This document shows positions 46,201 through 55,229 of a stretch of DNA of 64,000 nt, one piece after another. Each line of letters begins with the position of its first letter. Position 1 is the first letter of the stretch. A program made the translations under genes and the position numbers. Source of the DNA: Methanosarcina acetivorans C2A (lineage in GTDB: Archaea > Halobacteriota > Methanosarcinia > Methanosarcinales > Methanosarcinaceae); contig NC_003552.1 of assembly GCF_000007345.1 (NCBI RefSeq), forward strand, positions 3,658,001 through 3,722,000. The letters run 5' to 3'. The notes beneath the pieces were generated by a model. The model ran no database searches and was not told where the DNA came from. It saw only the letters and a list, made by a program, of their open reading frames with translations.

Positions 46201-47655
46201 ATGAAAAAATATGATGTAATTGTTGTCGGGGCTGGCGTAAGCGGGCTTCTGGCTGCGCTGACACTTTCCAAACATGGGAAGAAGGTTCTTGTTCTTGAGA
46301 AAGAACGGCATCTTGGGGGAAACTGCAACAGCTATATGGTAGATGGGTATCAGGTGGATACAGGGGCACATGCGATAACCCATCTGATTGAAGGCCCTCT
46401 TCCAAGGCTGATGGATAATTACTTTGATTTTTTGCCTGTATTTGAGGAATACGGGCACTACTATGTCAGGACTGAAAATGCCTTTACCAAAGTTCCTTCG
46501 AACCTGAAAGATTTTGTAACTTTTGACGCGCTTCCGAGAAAGGACAGGCTTATCCTTTCCCAGACCCTTACGAAAGCTCTTACGCTTTCTTCTTTCGGGA
46601 TAGACCTGTCGGACCAGTCGGTGTATGACTTCCTCCCGAAAAACCTTTGCAAAGATACCTATGACTTCGTGGACACGATCTCAGGTTTTCTTTCGGGAAA
46701 GTCAATGAAAGAGACCTCTGCCCAGCGTATTCTTTCTGGCAGCAGTTTTGTCAGGGACAGCATTACACAGGAGCAGTTTGATGCCATGATCGGAAGATTG
46801 GAGCCAAAAAAACGCCAATCAACCGAGTCAATTCTTTCGTCGGTGCTCCCGTACCATCTCCATGCCTCTCTTCAGTCCCGTATGGACAGAGTTGCCCAGC
46901 CTCTTGCCTCGCTTGAAAGACTTGCTACAAACAAGGTAAATTATTCCCAGGGCTATCCGAGAAAAGGGTTGAAGGCTCTGCTGAATGCCATCCTTTATTC
47001 CCTTCCTGACACGGTAGAAATAAAAGCTGAGTGCGAAGTAAAAAGTATCCTGGTACAGGATGGGAAGATCTCGGGTGTGGAGGCTGACGAAATCTATCCG
47101 GCGGATCTTGTTATCTATACGGGCTTTGCAACCGATCTCCCAAGACTTATAAAGGACCTGCCGCCGGATTATAATGAAGAGCTTAAAGGAATCGTGCATA
47201 CAAAAAGTCTGACCATCTGGCTTGGTCTGAAAGAAGAGCTCCCCGAGTTCAACTATACGGGCTCAGAAATCTGGTTTAAAGACTTTGCCTACTGGGCAAT
47301 GCCCATAAGCAATTATGACCCGTCCCTTGCCCCGAAGGACAAGCAGCTGGTAGGTTTTTCCTTTGTGATAAATGCGGATAGGACCGAAGAGCACGAGCTC
47401 AAAAAAGCCTATGACACCATTTTCCGTGCCCTTCCAAACATCGAAAAATACATTGATATGCAGCACGAGCAGATTATGGTGCCCGAAAAAGCCGCAGTCA
47501 CAATTAACGGCAAATTCGCAGATATCCGGACTCCGATCAAAAACCTCTACATTGCAGGCACGGATACGGACAAACGCAGCATGGGGATTACCAGGGCATC
47601 GTACTCGATAATCGAGCTTTTAAAAATCCTCAATGAGGATGGAAAGCTCCATTGA
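46201..47655 (+). CDS. CrtI/phytoene-dehydrogenase-like FAD oxidoreductase
   Basis: 484 residues. The N-terminal Rossmann motif VVGAGVSGLLAALTLSKHGKKVLVLEKERHLGGN binds FAD; the C-terminus PIKNLYIAGTDTDKRSMGITRASYSIIELLK is the matching FAD motif of the phytoene desaturase/carotenoid isomerase group. In archaea such enzymes reduce or desaturate isoprenoids, including lipid side chains and quinone-like carriers, but the substrate here is open. The start is close behind a weak GGTAGTTTAGGG. A Rieske protein gene lies 270 bases downstream on the same strand. Confidence 0.85.
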   Translation: MKKYDVIVVGAGVSGLLAALTLSKHGKKVLVLEKERHLGGNCNSYMVDGYQVDTGAHAITHLIEGPLPRLMDNYFDFLPVFEEYGHYYVRTENAFTKVPSNLKDFVTFDALPRKDRLILSQTLTKALTLSSFGIDLSDQSVYDFLPKNLCKDTYDFVDTISGFLSGKSMKETSAQRILSGSSFVRDSITQEQFDAMIGRLEPKKRQSTESILSSVLPYHLHASLQSRMDRVAQPLASLERLATNKVNYSQGYPRKGLKALLNAILYSLPDTVEIKAECEVKSILVQDGKISGVEADEIYPADLVIYTGFATDLPRLIKDLPPDYNEELKGIVHTKSLTIWLGLKEELPEFNYTGSEIWFKDFAYWAMPISNYDPSLAPKDKQLVGFSFVINADRTEEHELKKAYDTIFRALPNIEKYIDMQHEQIMVPEKAAVTINGKFADIRTPIKNLYIAGTDTDKRSMGITRASYSIIELLKILNEDGKLH

Positions 47656-47928
47656 GCACTAAATTCAAACTAAAAATCGAGATTCCCTAATTTACTTCCT
47701 TTTTCTCTTCTTTCTCTTTTTATCTCATTTTTTTCTCTTTTTTATCCGCTTTTCATGTCCTTTTGATCCTTTATTCTCTTTTCATTCCTGTATTCGTTCT
47801 TTCTGATTTCAGCAAAACTTATACAGACAGCCAGCCTAATGATAAAATAGAACAAAAAGAAGTTCCGAATCAAGAGCGGACCCGGAATAAATTTAATCTT
47901 ATAATTCCGGTTTCTGGTGGTTGGTAAA

Positions 47929-48279
47929 ATGTCTTCTGAAAAAGTGCCTGAAAAGGGTTCGAATCCTGATTTTGAACCTCCCTGGTTTTATGCAGCCGAC
48001 GAGAACAGCCTGAAAGAAGGAAAACTTCTGCACGTTGAACCCGGGGGAAGAAATGTCTTGCTCCTTAAGACTGAAGGGGAAATCCATGCTTTCACAAACA
48101 TCTGTCCTCATGCAAGGTGCCCTATGGATAGGGGCAGGCTGGAAGAATTTACGTTAACATGCCTCTGCCACGGCAGGAGATTTGATGTAAGGACAGGGGA
48201 GTGCCTCAATGATTCGCTACAGTTGAAACGGTATAAGTGGAAACTTGAGGGCGGAAAGATTGGGGTGAAAATCGAATAA
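47929..48279 (+). CDS. Rieske-type 2Fe-2S ferredoxin
   Basis: 116 residues from ATG 47929, which has GGTGG seven bases before it; an in-frame GTG at 47917 overlaps that site and is less likely. The Rieske ligands are CPHARCPMDRG (C-x-H) near 63 and LTCLCHGRRFD (C-x2-H) near 81. It resembles the soluble ferredoxin subunits of aromatic dioxygenases and nitrite reductase small subunits. It probably passes electrons to an oxidoreductase. The CrtI-like flavoprotein upstream is one candidate partner. Confidence 0.85.
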   Translation: MSSEKVPEKGSNPDFEPPWFYAADENSLKEGKLLHVEPGGRNVLLLKTEGEIHAFTNICPHARCPMDRGRLEEFTLTCLCHGRRFDVRTGECLNDSLQLKRYKWKLEGGKIGVKIE

Positions 48280-48433
48280 AAGCGGAACGCGGCTGAGAGT
48301 GAAAAACAAATACTGATCTTGACATGAACCTTTGCCTCGAAAACATGAATCGGGAATCTGTTAATAAAGGATTTGTCAGTTAAAAAACTATATCTGCAGA
48401 TTAAAAACTACATTAGTAACAGGAGGAGACAGG

Positions 48434-48700
48434 ATTAACGGAAATTCAGATATTAAAGGAGTTTTGAGCCTTTTTTTCGGGCTGATCAGTGTATTTCTTG
48501 CTCTTTCTTTCTGGTTAGGGATTGGTAGCCTGTTCTTTACGTCATTTGCTATACCTTTCGCCCTTGCAGGTATTGTCCTTGCCAGGTCCCGTCTCAAAAA
48601 AAGTCCAGACTCAACAGCAAAAGCAGGGTTGACAGCAAGTGTGTTTGGCTTTCTGTTGAATCTGGCATCATTCGTTCTGTTTCTTGTCTTTTTCAGATAA
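48434..48700 (+). CDS. small two-helix membrane protein (DUF4190-like)
   Basis: About 88 residues: two or three hydrophobic segments (GVLSLFFGLISVFLAL..., FFTSFAIPFALAGIVLARSRLK, and the C-terminal GLTASVFGFLLNLASFVLFLV), the pattern of DUF4190-like proteins. The conservative start is TTG at 48464, but that leaves only three bases after GGAG. The same frame is open back to an ATT at 48434, six bases after a strong AGGAGGA; this gives a more usual N-terminus (NGNSDIKGVLSLF). I prefer 48434 but both are possible. Confidence 0.65.
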   Translation: MNGNSDIKGVLSLFFGLISVFLALSFWLGIGSLFFTSFAIPFALAGIVLARSRLKKSPDSTAKAGLTASVFGFLLNLASFVLFLVFFR

Positions 48701-48864
48701 GCCCTGTTCTCACATTTTTTACTTTGAATTGAATTTGCTCTCTACTGAAGGCTTTTTAGTTTTCTATTGAATATTATTTTTTAAAATATTTATTTGGATT
48801 TCATTTAGGAGCTTTACCAAACATTATTTATATTTAAACCTTTTTTTTAAATTATTCTCGGGCA

Positions 48865-48879
48865 AATTATATATATATC
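48865..48879 (+). promoter_or_regulatory. probable TATA box of mtmCB
   Basis: AATTATATATATATC about 120-135 bases before the mtmC start, the only strong TATA element in the gap. A long 5' leader would follow, as is common for methyltransferase operons in Methanosarcina. Confidence 0.45.
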
Positions 48880-49000
48880 AGTTTTATTTGATAGGAAGTT
48901 ATTTATAGATTAGATAGGTAAGAAGATTCCGTCAGCCGGCAAACAGGGCAGGTTTCCTGTACCGGACGAAAGTCATAAAACAGAAAGAAGTGATGATGGG

Positions 49001-49654
49001 ATGACAAATACCGAAATTTTTGAAAAACTAACCAACGCGATCGTAACTCAAAACATCGCAGGCTGTGTACAGTTAACCCAGGAAGCCCTGGATGCAGGAA
49101 TTCCGCCTATTGACATTATCACAAAGGGCCTCTCCCCGGGTATGAAGATCATCGGGGATAAGTTCGAAGCCGCAGAGATCTTTCTGCCTCAGATCATGAT
49201 GTCTGCAAAAGCCATGAGCAGTGCAATGGAAATACTTACTCCAGAACTTGAAAAGAGCAAAGTAGAAGGAGAAGAAACCGGGCTTGCAATCACCTTCGTT
49301 GCAGAAGGAGACATCCACGACATCGGACACCGCCTTGTCACAACCATGCTCGGAGCAAACGGCTTTGAAATCCTTGATCTTGGGGTCGATGTCCTCAATG
49401 AAAACGTTGTGGAAGAGGCTGCAAAGCACAAAGGGCAAAAGGTTATCCTCGTTGGCTCGGCCCTTATGACCACCTCCATGCTCGGCCAGAAAGACCTCAT
49501 GGACAGGCTCAGGGAAGAAAAGCTCAGGGACAGCTTAAAGTGCATGTTCGGAGGAGCCCCTGTATCCAGTAAATGGATCGAGGAGATCGGGGCGGACGCT
49601 ACCGCAGAAAACGCTGCCGAAGCTGCAAAAGTTGCACTTAACATAATGAAATAA
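49001..49654 (+). CDS. mtmC: monomethylamine corrinoid protein MtmC
   Basis: 217 residues. Helical N-terminal domain (TNTEIFEKLTNAIVTQNIAGCVQLTQEALDAGI), then a B12-binding Rossmann domain with the cobalt-ligand motif GDIHDIGHR near 107 and SALMTTS near 152. It accepts the methyl group from MtmB on its corrinoid and passes it to MtbA for coenzyme M methylation. The assignment to MtmC rather than MtbC or MttC rests on the immediate mtmB downstream (19-base gap, one operon). Confidence 0.93.
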   Translation: MTNTEIFEKLTNAIVTQNIAGCVQLTQEALDAGIPPIDIITKGLSPGMKIIGDKFEAAEIFLPQIMMSAKAMSSAMEILTPELEKSKVEGEETGLAITFVAEGDIHDIGHRLVTTMLGANGFEILDLGVDVLNENVVEEAAKHKGQKVILVGSALMTTSMLGQKDLMDRLREEKLRDSLKCMFGGAPVSSKWIEEIGADATAENAAEAAKVALNIMK

Positions 49655-49673
49655 GCCTGGGAGGCAAAAGCAC

Positions 49674-51050
49674 ATGACATTCAAAAAATCGTTTGACTGC
49701 TATGACTTTTACGACAGGGCCAAAGTAGGAGAGAAGTGCACCCAGGATGACTGGGACCTTATGAAAATCCCCATGAAGGCGATGGAGCTCAAGCAGAAGT
49801 ACGGGCTTGACTTCAAGGGAGAATTCGTCCCGACAGACAGGGATATGATGGAAAAGCTCTTCCAGGCAGGATTTGAAATGCTGCTTGAGTGCGGTATATA
49901 CTGTACCGACACACACAGGATTGTAAAGTATACAGAAGACGAAATCTGGGACGCAATCAACAACGTCCAGAAGGAATTCACCCTCGGTACCGGCAGGGAT
50001 GCAGTAAACGTAAGGAAGAGAAGTGTCGGGGACAAGAGAAAGCCAATTGTACAGGGTGGTCCCACAGGCTCTCCGATTTCCGAAGATGTGTTCATGCCAG
50101 TCCACATGAGCTATGCCCTTGAAAAGGAAGTAGACACAATCGTTAACGGTGTAATGACCTCGGTTCGCGGGAAACCTCCGGTCCCAAAAAGCCCGTATGA
50201 GGTCCTTGCAGCAAAGACAGAAACCAGACTTATTAAACAGGCATGCGCCATGGCTGGAAGGCCTGGCATGGCTGTCTAGGGCCCAGAGACCTCCCTGTCC
50301 GCTCAGGGAAACATCTCAGCCGACTGCGCAGGCGGGATGCAGAGCACTGACAGCCACGAGGTCTCGCAACTTAACGAACTTAAAATTGACCTGGACGCAA
50401 TAGCCGTTATTGCCCACTATAATGCAAACAGCGACATCATTATGGACGAACAGATGCCGATCTTCGGAGGATACGCAGGCGGCATTGAAGAAACCACAAT
50501 TGTAGACGTTGCAACTCATATCAACGCCTTTGTCATGAGCAATGCAAGCTGGCACCTGGACGGGCCGGTCCACATCCGCTGGGGTTCAACTAACACCAGA
50601 GAAACCCTTACAATCGCAGGCTGGGCATGTGCAACTATTTCCGAGTTTACGGATATGCTCTCAGGCAACCAGTACTACCCCTGTGCAGGGCCCGGTACGG
50701 AGATGTGCCTCCTCGAGGCTTCAGCCCAGTCCATCACTGACACGGCATCAGGAAGAGAAATCCTCTCCGGTGTTGCCTCAGCAAAGGGTGTTGTTACTGA
50801 CAAGACCACGGGTATGGAAGCCAGGATGATGGGAGAAGTTGCAAGGGCAACTGCAGGTGCGGAAATCACAGAGATTAACAAAATCCTCGACAAACTCGTA
50901 GCCCTCTACGAGAAGAATTACGCAAGCGCACCGGCTGGAAAGACCTTCCAGGAGTGCTACGACGTGAAGACAGTAACCCCGACTGAAGAGTACATGCAGA
51001 TCTATGACGGAGCAAGGAAGAAGCTCGAAGAACTAGGACTTGTATTCTAA
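49674..51050 (+). CDS. mtmB: monomethylamine methyltransferase MtmB with pyrrolysine
   Basis: 458 residues when the in-frame TAG at 50277-50279 is read as pyrrolysine, residue 202. The sequence is continuous across it: ...MAGRPGMAV, UAG, GPETSLSAQGNISADCAGGM..., with no frame change, and MtmB proteins are 458 long with pyrrolysine at exactly this position. Standard translation would split it into two frames (49674-50279 and 50337-51050). A TIM barrel enzyme, it moves a methyl group from monomethylamine to the corrinoid of MtmC. GGGAGG precedes the ATG. The bases after the UAG are the place where a PYLIS-type stem-loop has been described. Confidence 0.96.
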
Positions 51051-51085
51051 GCCGAAAATTGAATAATTTATCTTCAAAAAATTAA

Positions 51086-51116
51086 GGTCCGGGAGTTCTA
51101 TTCCTGGATCTTTTTT
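51086..51116 (+). terminator. stem-loop with T-run after mtmB
   Basis: GGTCCGGGA pairs with TCCTGGATC (two G-U pairs) across a short loop, followed by TTTTTT. It starts 36 bases after the mtmB stop and is a convincing transcription terminator for mtmCB. Confidence 0.7.
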
Positions 51117-51188
51117 CTTACGGCTCAATCGGCTCAATCGGTCAAGTCAAATTTTCAGTTTCAGTTTCAGTTTCAAGGGCTTAAGTCT

Positions 51189-51434
51189 TTATGTGCTCTT
51201 AGAACCCCTTGTACAGTAATACATGTTTTCTAACCCCATGCTGCTTGCTACCGGACATGTCGGGCATATGCATCCATTTTCTTCGTTTATACAGCTGCTT
51301 TTTTCTATTGTTTCAAAGCAAAATCCACCCTTTTCCCCACATTCAACCCAGGAAGGACATTCAGGACAGAGACACATTAATGTGACCATTTGTTCCTGTT
51401 CAGCAATTGATGGAATATGCGTTTCTTCATCCAT
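51189..51434 (-). CDS. DUF2769 cysteine-rich protein
   Basis: 81 residues with nine Cys: CLCPECPSWVEC, FCFE, SCINEENGCICPTCPV and YYCTRG. This matches DUF2769, a small family common in methanogens, probably binding zinc or an Fe-S cluster. A strong GAGGGGGG seven bases before the ATG supports the start at 51434. It is convergent with mtmB, with the terminator between. Confidence 0.8.
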   Translation of the reverse strand: MDEETHIPSIAEQEQMVTLMCLCPECPSWVECGEKGGFCFETIEKSSCINEENGCICPTCPVASSMGLENMYYCTRGSKST

Positions 51435-52428
51435 ATGGTTCCCCCCTCTTCAAGAAGCTTCCACTTCCCTGCTTTAAGGTTCAGAAGCTTAGAATTACTC
51501 TGTTGTAATATTGTCTTCTATTTCTAAAATACCTATCCTGAATATTATTCCCACTTTCCGCAGTAAATTTTCGCATATTCACATTTTTTCCTGCTATCGA
51601 TTTTCAATAAAACGTGGATTTATTGGACTTTTATGCAGGAGGTAAAGCAGCTATATGGTGTATCATAGAGACAAAAAACGATATCATTCAATTTTCACCA
51701 AGTTCAATTAAAAGTCCAAATTAATTTGATTTGTTTCAAAAACGCTATCAGGGAAAATATTGATTTTTGAAAAAATACTGCGGAATGTGGATTATTGAAT
51801 TAGGTATCGACAAAATTGGACAAAGGAAATTTTTCAGGATTGACTGAAGAAAAAGGTTATCGGAGATTGGTAGGGAGGAAGGTTGGAAAGAACCAACTGG
51901 AAAAGGAAGGAGCAGGGGATTGGTCGGGAAGGAAGGAAGGATGGAAGGAACCAACTGGAAAAGGAAGGTAGCAGGGGATTGGATGGGAAAGGAAAGGGAC
52001 CGGGAGAAACAAAGCAGGAGGCAACTATAGGGGAAGCGGACAAAGAAGTTGACTGCAAGGAAATAGAAATGGAAGATGAGAGGGTAGTTGCTCACGAGCC
52101 ACGTTAGGAACGGACAGGAAGAAGGGATGAAACCTATCCTTCTAGAGTAATCGTTTCGATTCTCGTGTGTGTGTGAAATGAGGCTTTGATAATCTCGCAA
52201 GCAACCGGTATCTTACTACCGTACAATCATATATATAATTTTTGGTGTTGCTGCAGTTATTCCAGTTTAGGGCTACCCGAAATCGATCCCGGATTTGTTT
52301 GAAAATATTCTTATTTCTAAAGAAAAATAGGGAGAATTCTTCAGATCACTTTTCTTATCTTTTCCATAACAAAGCTAATATCCTCACATATCCATACTTA
52401 ATTAAGAGAGAATCTGGGGGCATGCAGG
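51435..52428. other. long intergenic region with a polypurine direct repeat
   Basis: At about 51871-51925 and 51928-51985 lies an imperfect ~55-bp direct repeat rich in GGAAGG and containing ACCAACTGGAAAAGGAAGG and GCAGGGGATTGG. Open frames here are artefacts of the purine-rich strand. The last part (from about 52220) is the promoter side of the first 23-residue-repeat gene. Confidence 0.5.
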
Positions 52429-53307
52429 ATTCTACCTCTTGATGAAGACGAAGCGTTAGTGATAGGGCTGGCTTCAGTCGAGGAAAAAGACGAAGCCAGT
52501 ATATTAGAGATACTTTACTACCTGTCAGAGCTTGCAGTAAAATATGCAAGAGAAGGACTGGAAAGTGATACCAAAAGATTAATCGAACGTATAAAGGAGA
52601 TAGGAATAGCGTCAGCGCTTTCTGGATTGGAACTGGTTGTTACAAATACCCTTCTTCTTTACTCCCCTGTTGCAAAAGAAGCTTGCAGAAAGGGGTTGGA
52701 AAATGCCGTTGTCAGTATTGCCCTCGCTATTGGTGAAATTGGAAAGGCAGCCGGAGGGCAGAAAATGGAGGTTCCCGCAAAGATTGCAGCTTCCTGCCTT
52801 GGAGAGATGGGCAATACTGCAGCCTTTACAAGGACCAGGAAAGAAACGATAGCAGTTATTTTCGCTCTGGGGGAGATTGGAAAAAGCGTAACGAATCAAA
52901 GCCTGGGAGACGCCGCAAATAGCACGGTGACTATACTCGGGGAAACGGGGAAAGTTGCAGTAAACCAGAACTTCGAGGATGCAGCCTTAAACGCCGAACT
53001 TCTGTTACAGGAAATAGGGACAGGGGCAATTGAAAAGAACCTGAAAGAAACTGCTGATTCAAGTGTGCGTTTACTCGGGGACATTGGAAGGACTGCCGAC
53101 ATGCAGGGGCTTGAAAGGGTATTGCTCCAGGCAGCTTATTCTCTTGAAACCATCAAGTTTGATGCTCAGGACCGCTATCTTGTGAGTGCATCTCTCATAG
53201 CCGAAGTGGCTCTCATGGATTTTGATAATTTAGGTCTCGATAAACTGGAAGAAAAACTGAACAAAAATTGGAGAAGGAAGAGAAAGTTTCCTGACATTGA
53301 GTTATAA
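52429..53307 (+). CDS. 23-residue-repeat protein 1
   Basis: About 292 residues. After an N-terminal cap (LDEDEALVIGLASVEEKDEAS...), residues ~95-240 are six exact 23-residue units of the form G-E-[IM]-G-K-x-A-x-x-Q-x-[LM]-E-x-A-x-x-x-A-x-x-L-L. No signal peptide or membrane helix, so cytosolic. The annotated-type start would be GTG 52459, but that cuts off cap residues present in all paralogs; the frame is open back to ATT 52429, preceded by GGGGGC. First of five same-strand paralogs (52429, 53459, 59680, 62050, 63618). Probably an alpha-solenoid for protein binding; function unknown. Confidence 0.75.
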   Translation: MLPLDEDEALVIGLASVEEKDEASILEILYYLSELAVKYAREGLESDTKRLIERIKEIGIASALSGLELVVTNTLLLYSPVAKEACRKGLENAVVSIALAIGEIGKAAGGQKMEVPAKIAASCLGEMGNTAAFTRTRKETIAVIFALGEIGKSVTNQSLGDAANSTVTILGETGKVAVNQNFEDAALNAELLLQEIGTGAIEKNLKETADSSVRLLGDIGRTADMQGLERVLLQAAYSLETIKFDAQDRYLVSASLIAEVALMDFDNLGLDKLEEKLNKNWRRKRKFPDIEL

Positions 53308-53458
53308 GTTTTTTCGAGCCTTTTAAATGAATTCCAGGTAAAAACTCAAATGCCTGAACTATGCAACATCTGCTTCTAATATGGAAGAGGCCTGAATGCC
53401 GGCTAGACCGTCTGAGACATAGACGTTTTTCCGGGGATAAAAAAATTGGGGTGTTTAA

Positions 53459-54295
53459 GTGTCTATTTTAAACGAAAATGGGGCAATAGACCTAGGCTTA
53501 AGCTCGGTTAAGGAAAACGATGAACTGGGTGTACTGAGGTCTATAGATTTTTTGACAGAACAGGGGACGAAATATATAAATCAAGGGCTTGAACTCGATG
53601 CAAAAAGAGCTATAATCAGCATAAGAGACATCGGAAATGCAGCCGCCCTTCAAAAAATGGAGCTTGGGGTTTTAATATCCCTCATTTCGCTGGGGAGGAT
53701 GGCTGAGGCTGCAAGAGAACAGAAAATGTCCGATACGGGGTTCAGTATCATTTACTCCCTCTGTGCAGTCGGAAAGTCTGCCGTCGGACAGGAAATGGAG
53801 GCAGCAGTCAGGATCGCAGTTGCCTACCTCGGAGAGATTGCAAGCTCTGCATCCCTGCACAGGATGAAAAGGGAATCTCTAGTATCTTCTCTTGCGATAG
53901 GAGTGATAGGAAAAGAAATGTTCCGGCAAAAGAATGAAAAGGTTCCGGAGGACGGAGGTCTTCTATCTCCGGTATCAAGTATACCGCTGCCTCTTCCTCA
54001 GGGTAAAGATGAGCAATTCTTATCTGATGAGTTTCAAGGTACTCTGGGCTTCCTTACGGAACACAGAGGAGAGATTCATCCTCTCCAGTATCTTCCTGTT
54101 TATGCCGAGAAACAGTTTCCAAATGCCGATCTCCGAAATTTCGAAAATGTTATTATAAAGGCTGCTGATGCCCTCGGAACGATAATGCTTGAGCCAAAAG
54201 AAAAGTTTCTGGTAAGTTATATGCTTGTGTCAAAGCTTTCTATTGAGACCTTTAATGGTTCTGAGTACATACACGAAGCCGAATCTTTTGAATGA
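53459..54295 (+). CDS. 23-residue-repeat protein 2
   Basis: 278 residues. Cap with AIDLGLSSVKENDELGVLRSIDFL, then four exact 23-residue units beginning RDIGNAAALQKMELG (~60), GRMAEAAREQ, CAVGKSAVGQ and GEIASSASLH, and a start of a fifth (GVIGKEMFRQ). A non-repeat insertion of about 60 residues rich in P, L and Q (LLSPVSSIPLPLPQGKDEQ) follows, then a C-terminal helix region (IIKAADALGTIMLEPKEKF) that matches the C-terminus of protein 1. GTG start with GGGGTG five bases before. 150 bases separate it from protein 1. Confidence 0.75.
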   Translation: MSILNENGAIDLGLSSVKENDELGVLRSIDFLTEQGTKYINQGLELDAKRAIISIRDIGNAAALQKMELGVLISLISLGRMAEAAREQKMSDTGFSIIYSLCAVGKSAVGQEMEAAVRIAVAYLGEIASSASLHRMKRESLVSSLAIGVIGKEMFRQKNEKVPEDGGLLSPVSSIPLPLPQGKDEQFLSDEFQGTLGFLTEHRGEIHPLQYLPVYAEKQFPNADLRNFENVIIKAADALGTIMLEPKEKFLVSYMLVSKLSIETFNGSEYIHEAESFE

Positions 54296-54308
54296 GTTCG
54301 GAAAGAGA

Positions 54309-54716
54309 TCACTCTGTACCGACTTCGTTGAGAATTACAACTCCGCCAATACCCGCCAGACGATCAGTTGTTTCAATCCAGCTGTCGACGTCAAAGCAGA
54401 CCTGATTCAAAGGAAACTGAGCGTTCTGATCATTGTGGCAATACCTGTGAATTAGCTGGGCTGCGCCAAGACCAAAGGCAGACTTTCCAAGACCCCTGTC
54501 ACTGACTATGGTCATATCATAACTTTCGTTGTACAGCTTGACTCTGTTGACGATAGTTTTAATAAAGTCATAGCTCTGGTTAAGCTTCAGATCGTTTTTG
54601 TAGATGGGCTGCCACTTCTTGTGAAAAGTCTCATTCCAAATCTTATCGAAGGCTGCAATGAGCTTGGGATCGAAGGAAGGCTTCATTCTGATTCCGCTCA
54701 AGGTTTCAAGCTTCAT
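54309..54716 (-). pseudogene. P-loop ATPase, truncated after Walker B
   Basis: 135 residues. Walker A-like SDRGLGKSAFG near 90 and Walker B-like GGVVILNE near 127, after an N-terminal helical part (KLIAAFDKIWNETFHKKWQPIYKNDLKLNQSYDFIKTI). The protein stops right after Walker B at VGTE, so sensor and arginine-finger regions are missing. Such proteins are frequent in archaeal viruses, plasmids and integrated elements. The start overlaps the AbrB-like gene by four bases (ATGA). Truncation occurs where the repeat-protein gene begins. Confidence 0.65.
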
Positions 54717-54868
54717 ACTATCACTTCCCCGCGAGTGAACTTGACACCGTTGGGTTCGTCAGAGAGTAGGAATTCGTCGCCCTTTGCCCATCCTTTGGCT
54801 TCCACGATCGATTTTGGGATGATCAGCCAATAGCTGCCATTGGTATTGTTTTTCTGTAGTTTTGCCAT
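54713..54868 (-). CDS. AbrB/SpoVT-type small DNA-binding protein
   Basis: 51 residues: MAKLQKNNTNGSYWLIIPKSIV, then EAKGWAKGDEFLLSDEPNGVKFTR. The pattern x-G-S-x-x-[LI]-x-[IL]-P-K-x-[IV]...GW-x-x-G-D-x-[LVF] is the AbrB-type swapped-hairpin domain. It is translationally coupled to the P-loop ATPase fragment downstream. Together they look like regulator-plus-ATPase cargo of a former virus or plasmid. Too short for usual gene calling. Confidence 0.7.
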   Translation of the reverse strand: MAKLQKNNTNGSYWLIIPKSIVEAKGWAKGDEFLLSDEPNGVKFTRGEVIV

Positions 54869-54916
54869 ATTTCCGGCGATATCCTTTCAAATATATATAG
54901 TTGATTGGCTATTGGG

Positions 54917-55144
54917 CTAATATCGAGACAGGACTTCAAATATATCTTTATTCTTAACGTTTAGAAGCCATCTGCAAGCCCAAGACTGGACGATCAGACC
55001 AAGGATAGTATGATTTACCCTTTCCTTCGCATCCTCTTTTTCCTGCACATCCCTGTCAATAGTAATATCCAGGATATCTCCTTCCTTGCTGTCTTCAGGC
55101 ACCCCAACACAAGAAATTGCATGCGCTGTCAGTCGAGAAGTCAA
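54917..55144 (-). pseudogene. DUF3006-like fragment
   Basis: Only CVGVPEDSKEGDILDITIDRDVQEKEDAKERV resembles the C-terminal half of DUF3006 proteins (small beta domains where LP-x-x-x-KEGDVL is typical). The rest reads as unrelated sequence. Probably a remnant. Confidence 0.4.
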
Positions 55145-55229
55145 AAAATGGGAAATTGGCAGTCAAGAAGAAATTGCATACTCTATATGTGAATGAGTTC
55201 AGAGATGGGAAATTGGTAGTCAGGAAGAA

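Noticed and set aside
50337-51050. Separate protein starting at 50337
   Set aside because: It is the part of mtmB after the pyrrolysine codon, in the same frame as 49674-50276.
51748-52200. 150-residue frame rich in P, S, F and L (minus strand)
   Set aside because: It is the complement of a polypurine direct repeat; low-complexity composition only.
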